Positions 60,471 through 64,000 of a stretch of 64,000 bases of DNA are shown piece by piece. How positions within the stretch are numbered: position 1 is the first letter of the stretch; every line of letters starts with the position of its first letter. The notes beneath the pieces are model-generated. The model did not search any database, was not told where the DNA came from, and saw nothing but the letters and a program-made list of their open reading frames with translations. Position numbers and translations under genes: made by a program. Origin of the DNA: Streptomyces sp. Act143 (GTDB taxonomy: Bacteria > Actinomycetota > Actinomycetes > Streptomycetales > Streptomycetaceae); NCBI RefSeq assembly GCF_003143935.1, contig NZ_QFRX01000001.1, positions 1,126,071-1,190,070 on the forward strand, written 5' to 3'.

Positions 60471-60606
60471 GGCATGGCGCCGACACGCATACCTCGGGGC
60501 CGAACTATGTAGTCCCGCCATATATCAGCCTGACCTGCGCCTTCCTACGGTGTGCCAGCACGTACAGCACGTACCCGTCCCCACCGCACACGAGGAAGTG
60601 GCGCTC

Positions 60607-62001
60607 ATGGCCTCCGCAGCATCCGCTCCGCCCCCACCCACCGCACCGGGCAACCTGAAGCGCATCGTCGCCGCCAGCCTCATCGGCACGACCATCGAGT
60701 GGTACGACTTCTTCCTCTACGGCTCCGCCGCCGCCCTCGTCTTCAACAAGCTGTTCTTCCCGGACTCCGACCCCCTCGTCGGCACCCTGCTGTCGTTCCT
60801 GACGTACGCCGTCGGCTTCGCCGCCCGTCCGCTCGGCGCGCTGGTCTTCGGGCACTACGGCGACCGGCTGGGCCGCAAGAAGCTGCTGGTGCTGAGCCTG
60901 CTGATGATGGGCGGGGCGACCTTCGCGATCGGGCTGCTGCCCACCCATGCGACGGTCGGCTCGGCCGCGCCCGTGCTGCTGACCGCGCTGCGCCTGGTCC
61001 AGGGCTTCGCGCTCGGCGGCGAGTGGGGCGGGGCCGTGCTCCTGGTGTCCGAGCACGGCGACGCCCGGCGGCGCGGATTCTGGGCCTCCTGGCCGCAGAC
61101 CGGCGCGCCCGCGGGTCAGCTCCTGGCCACCGGTGTGCTGTCCCTGCTCACCGCGGTCCTCTCCGACAGCGCCTTCACCAGCTGGGGCTGGCGGATTCCG
61201 TTCCTGCTCTCCGGCGTCCTGGTGATGGTCGGTCTGTGGATTCGTCTGTCCGTCGACGAGTCGCCCGTTTTCAAGCAGGCGCTGGCACAGGCGGAGGCCC
61301 GCAAGGCGGGACAGGCGGCCGACGCCGAGAAGCTGCCGCTCGTCTCCGTGCTGCGCCACCACTGGCGTGACGTCCTGGTCGCGATGGGCGCGCGCATGGC
61401 CGAGAACATCAGCTACTACGTCATCACCGCCTTCATCCTGGTCTACGCGACCACCGCGGCCGACGTCTCCAAGCAGACCGCGCTCAACGCGGTCCTGATC
61501 GCCTCGGCCGTGCACTTCGCGGTGATCCCGCTGTGGGGCGCGCTGTCGGACCGCATCGGCCGGCGTCCGGTGTACCTGCTGGGCGCCGCCGGCATCGGCC
61601 TGTGGATGTTCCCGTTCTTCTCCCTCATCGACACCGGCGACTTCGGCAACCTGATCCTCGCCATCACCGTGGGTCTGGTGCTGCACGGCGCGATGTACGC
61701 GCCCCAGGCCGCCTTCTTCGCCGAGATGTTCGCGACCCGGATGCGCTACTCCGGTGCCTCGATCGGCGCGCAGTTCGCCTCGGTCGCGGCGGGCGCCCCG
61801 GCGCCGCTCATCGCCACGGCCCTGCTGGACGACTACGGCAGCTCGACCCCGATCGCCCTGTACGTCATCGCCGCGGCGCTGCTGACGCTGGTCGCGGTGG
61901 GCGTGGCCAAGGAGACCCGCGACCGGGACCTGGCGGACGTGGAGTCCGCGGCCGACGCGGCGCCCACGACGACGGCACCGGCGGACGCCCGCACCGTGTG
62001 A
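60607..62001 (+). CDS. MHS-family metabolite:proton symporter
   Basis: MFS transporter of 464 residues of the metabolite:H+ symporter group (shikimate, citrate, alpha-ketoglutarate, proline/betaine carriers). TIEWYDFFLYGSAAALVFNK in helix 1 and GHYGDRLGRKKLLVLSLLMM are family marks, with RLVQGFALGGEWGGAVLLVS in helix 4. ATG 60607 is chosen over a GTG 9 nt earlier that abuts the GAGGAA site. Convergent with the PucR-like regulator, sharing a terminator. Substrate unknown. Confidence 0.92.
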   Translation: MASAASAPPPPTAPGNLKRIVAASLIGTTIEWYDFFLYGSAAALVFNKLFFPDSDPLVGTLLSFLTYAVGFAARPLGALVFGHYGDRLGRKKLLVLSLLMMGGATFAIGLLPTHATVGSAAPVLLTALRLVQGFALGGEWGGAVLLVSEHGDARRRGFWASWPQTGAPAGQLLATGVLSLLTAVLSDSAFTSWGWRIPFLLSGVLVMVGLWIRLSVDESPVFKQALAQAEARKAGQAADAEKLPLVSVLRHHWRDVLVAMGARMAENISYYVITAFILVYATTAADVSKQTALNAVLIASAVHFAVIPLWGALSDRIGRRPVYLLGAAGIGLWMFPFFSLIDTGDFGNLILAITVGLVLHGAMYAPQAAFFAEMFATRMRYSGASIGAQFASVAAGAPAPLIATALLDDYGSSTPIALYVIAAALLTLVAVGVAKETRDRDLADVESAADAAPTTTAPADARTV

Positions 62002-62017
62002 CCCCCTGCCGCACCGG

Positions 62018-62043
62018 CCCCCGTACGCCCGCGCGTACGGGGG
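62018..62043. terminator. Bidirectional terminator, perfect 11-bp stem
   Basis: CCCCCGTACGC (62018-62028) pairs fully with GCGTACGGGGG (62033-62043) around a 4-nt loop. It lies 17 nt past the MHS stop and directly abuts the stop of the opposing regulator gene. Confidence 0.8.
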
Positions 62044-63969
62044 TCAGTGCGCTGCGGGTGCGGCCAGCACGTGCAGGCGCAGGGCGAGCTGGATCTCCAG
62101 GGCGCGGGCGGGGCTCTGCCAGTCGTCACCGAGGAGGCGGCCGATGCGCTCCAGGCGCTGGGCGACGGTGTTCACATGGACGTGCAGTTCGTCCTTGGTG
62201 CGGGCCGGGCTCATGCCGCAGGCGAAGTAGGCGTCGAGGGTGCGCAGCAGGTCCGTGCCGCGTCGTTCGTCGTACGAGACGACCTGGCCGATCGTGCGGT
62301 CGACGAAGCCGGTGATGTCCCGGTCTCCGGCCAGGAGCAGGCCGAGGAATCCGAAGTCCTCGGCTGCCGCCCCGTCCCCGGTGCGGCCGAGGAGGCGCAG
62401 CGCGTCGAGGCAGCGCCGGCCCTCCTCGTAGGCGGCGGTCACGGCGTCCGGGCGGCCGGCGAGGTCCTCGACGGGGGCGGAGGCTCCCACGGTGACGGCC
62501 TCGTGGACGGCCGTGCCCAGGTGGTGGGCGGTGCGGCGGGCCAGGGCGGTGGCGGTGTCGCCGGGTTGCAGGGGCAGCAGCAGGACGGTGCCGCCGTCCC
62601 GGGCGGCGGCCAGGCCGTGCCTTGTGGCGGCCAGGTGGGAGGCGGCGGACCACAGGCGTCTGCGGGCGTCGGCCTCCTGCTCGGCGTCGGCGGTGGTGCC
62701 GTCGAGGCGCGCGGCGAGCACGACGTGGGTGGCGTCCAGGTCGGCGTGGAGGCGGAAGGCGCGCTCGCGCAGCAGGCGGGGGTCGCGGTCGCGGGCGTCG
62801 AGGAGGTCGTCGAGAAGCTCGCCGCGGACCCGCTGTTCGGCCTCGGCGGCGGAGCGTCTGGCGAGCAGGAGCAGCGAGGTGACCATCGCCGCGCGCTCCA
62901 GGGTGAGCTGGTCGACGGGGTCGAGTCCGGGATGGCCGTGCAGCACGAGCGCGCCGAGCAGTTCGCCGCCGGCGGCCACGGCCGCGATCCAGTCGTCCCC
63001 GTGCCGCACCGCGTGTCCCTCGGCGCTTGAGGTCTCCAGGGCGTCAGCCGGTGCGGAGGCAGCGTCCAGGAACTCGACGGTGCCGTGGAGGACCTCGGCG
63101 ACGGCCGCCGCCACGTCGTGCACCCCGCCGCCGCGCAGGACGAGTTCGGCGAGCCGGTCGTGGACGTCGGAGGCGCGCTCGATGACACCGCTGCGGTCGC
63201 GGATGATCTCGTTGGCCCGCTCCAGGTCGGCGAGGGCCGAGCGGGTCTCGGTGAGCAGGTTCGCGGTGTCGATGGCGGCCGCGGCCAGCGCGGCGAAGGA
63301 GCCGAGCAGCGCGATCTGCTCCCGCTCGAAGACCCGGGCGCGCCGGTCGGCGGCGAAGAGTACCCCGATCACGTGGTGCCCCAGGGTGAGCGGCACGCCG
63401 AGGATGGCCACCAGGCCCTCGTCCCGTACTCCGGCGTCGATGGTGCGGGTGTGCTGGAAGCGCTCGTCCTTGAAGTAGTCGTCGGTGACGTAGGGGCGGG
63501 CGGTCTGGGCGACGAGGCCGCCGAGCCCTTCCCCCATGCCGAGCCGGAGCTGCTGGAAGCGGGCGGCGACGGAGCCCTCGGTGACCCGCATGTAGGTGTC
63601 GCCGCGCGCGGGGTCGTTCAGGCTGAGGTAGGCGACGTCGGTGTTGAGCAGTGACCGGGCACGCTGCACGATCGCCCGCAGCACGGCGTCGAGGTCGCGC
63701 AGTCCCGCCAGGTCGTGCGCGGTCTCGAAGAGGGCGGACAGCTCGGCCTCGCGGCGGCGCCTGCCCTCCAGCTCCGAGCGCACCCGCAGCGCGATCAGCT
63801 TGGCCTCCTCGAGCGCGGCGATCCGCTCGGGGGGCCGTCCCTCGGCGCGGGCGAGCAGCACCGGCTGCTCGTAGGCGTCGGCGGACGCGCCCCGGGCCAG
63901 CAGTGCGAGGAACGGGGCCTCGGTGCTGCCGGTCGGGCGTTCGGCGGACTGCACGTGATCGCGGGACAT
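62044..63969 (-). CDS. GAF-domain PucR/CdaR-like transcriptional regulator
   Basis: Regulator of 641 residues. A GAF sensor (~75-240, with LLNTDVAYLSLNDPARGDTY and GLVAILGVPLTLGHHVIGVL) is followed by a linker helix, a middle CdaR-like domain and a C-terminal PucR helix-turn-helix (RTKDELHVHVNTVAQRLERI). Such proteins often control uptake of the substrate they sense, so the convergent MHS carrier is a candidate target. ATG 63969 is preferred (GAGGAA 10 nt upstream); ATG 63987 and GTG 63975 are in frame. Confidence 0.88.
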   Translation of the reverse strand: MSRDHVQSAERPTGSTEAPFLALLARGASADAYEQPVLLARAEGRPPERIAALEEAKLIALRVRSELEGRRRREAELSALFETAHDLAGLRDLDAVLRAIVQRARSLLNTDVAYLSLNDPARGDTYMRVTEGSVAARFQQLRLGMGEGLGGLVAQTARPYVTDDYFKDERFQHTRTIDAGVRDEGLVAILGVPLTLGHHVIGVLFAADRRARVFEREQIALLGSFAALAAAAIDTANLLTETRSALADLERANEIIRDRSGVIERASDVHDRLAELVLRGGGVHDVAAAVAEVLHGTVEFLDAASAPADALETSSAEGHAVRHGDDWIAAVAAGGELLGALVLHGHPGLDPVDQLTLERAAMVTSLLLLARRSAAEAEQRVRGELLDDLLDARDRDPRLLRERAFRLHADLDATHVVLAARLDGTTADAEQEADARRRLWSAASHLAATRHGLAAARDGGTVLLLPLQPGDTATALARRTAHHLGTAVHEAVTVGASAPVEDLAGRPDAVTAAYEEGRRCLDALRLLGRTGDGAAAEDFGFLGLLLAGDRDITGFVDRTIGQVVSYDERRGTDLLRTLDAYFACGMSPARTKDELHVHVNTVAQRLERIGRLLGDDWQSPARALEIQLALRLHVLAAPAAH

Positions 63970-64000
63970 GCTCACAGGATTCCTCATCGCACGCTCACCT

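Overview
This 64 kb window is high-GC actinobacterial DNA and almost certainly comes from a Streptomyces chromosome. The reasons are the strong third-position GC, frequent GTG starts and one TTG start, GTGA/ATGA operon overlaps, long antisense open frames, and gene families typical of the genus (MHS transporter, SseB-like protein, Tat-exported enzymes, deazaflavin-dependent nitroreductase, amylase with CBM25 modules). I saw no rRNA, tRNA, CRISPR array, insertion sequence or prophage.

Left part, 1-7.2 kb: a galactan-use locus. A secreted GH53 endo-galactanase (cut by the window edge) and a cytoplasmic GH42 beta-galactosidase face a divergent operon of sugar-binding lipoprotein, two ABC permeases and a LacI regulator. 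A TTGACA-N17-TCTACT promoter with an overlapping LacI-type palindrome lies between them. No ATPase is encoded; a shared one such as MsiK is expected elsewhere.

7.3-29.0 kb: mixed metabolic and regulatory genes. These include VOC, MarR, nitroreductase, TetR and AraC genes, an SseB-like gene, an acyl-CoA-dehydrogenase-like monooxygenase that seems to have lost an internal segment, a large secreted alpha-amylase, and an operon of molybdenum hydroxylase + NCS1 permease + isochorismatase-fold hydrolase that looks suited to N-heterocycle use. Then come gnd and gap (divergent), a Tat-exported glycosidase-like protein behind an 18-bp perfect palindrome, a TetR gene, a secreted dipeptidase-like hydrolase with a discoidin domain, and the wreck of a DUF4062/NB-ARC/TPR gene.

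30.1-57.7 kb: a Wzx/Wzy-type exopolysaccharide cluster laid out in alternating strand blocks. It holds a polyprenyl-phosphate sugar transferase, five glycosyltransferases, a Wzx flippase, three chain-length (Wzz-like) domains of which one is fused to a Wzy-like polymerase, and two methyltransferases. It also has a secreted beta-helix lipoprotein, a 1198-residue secreted multidomain protein and a full set of amino-sugar enzymes. These enzymes match, family by family, the UDP-ManNAc3NAcA route (WbpA/B/E/D/I type) plus a PglE/PglD-like second amino-sugar branch. The upstream region of the rightward operon carries 10-bp-phased direct repeats, a perfect inverted repeat and a possible G-quadruplex.

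57.8-64 kb: an MFS transporter, a membrane-anchored TolB-like protein, an MHS-family transporter and a convergent PucR/CdaR-like GAF regulator.

The most unusual pattern is that three unrelated genes (gap, a glycosyltransferase and the MFS transporter) each end in a short tandem repeat (30, 24 and 29 bp units) whose first unit contains the natural stop codon. A separate 39-bp minisatellite follows the third.
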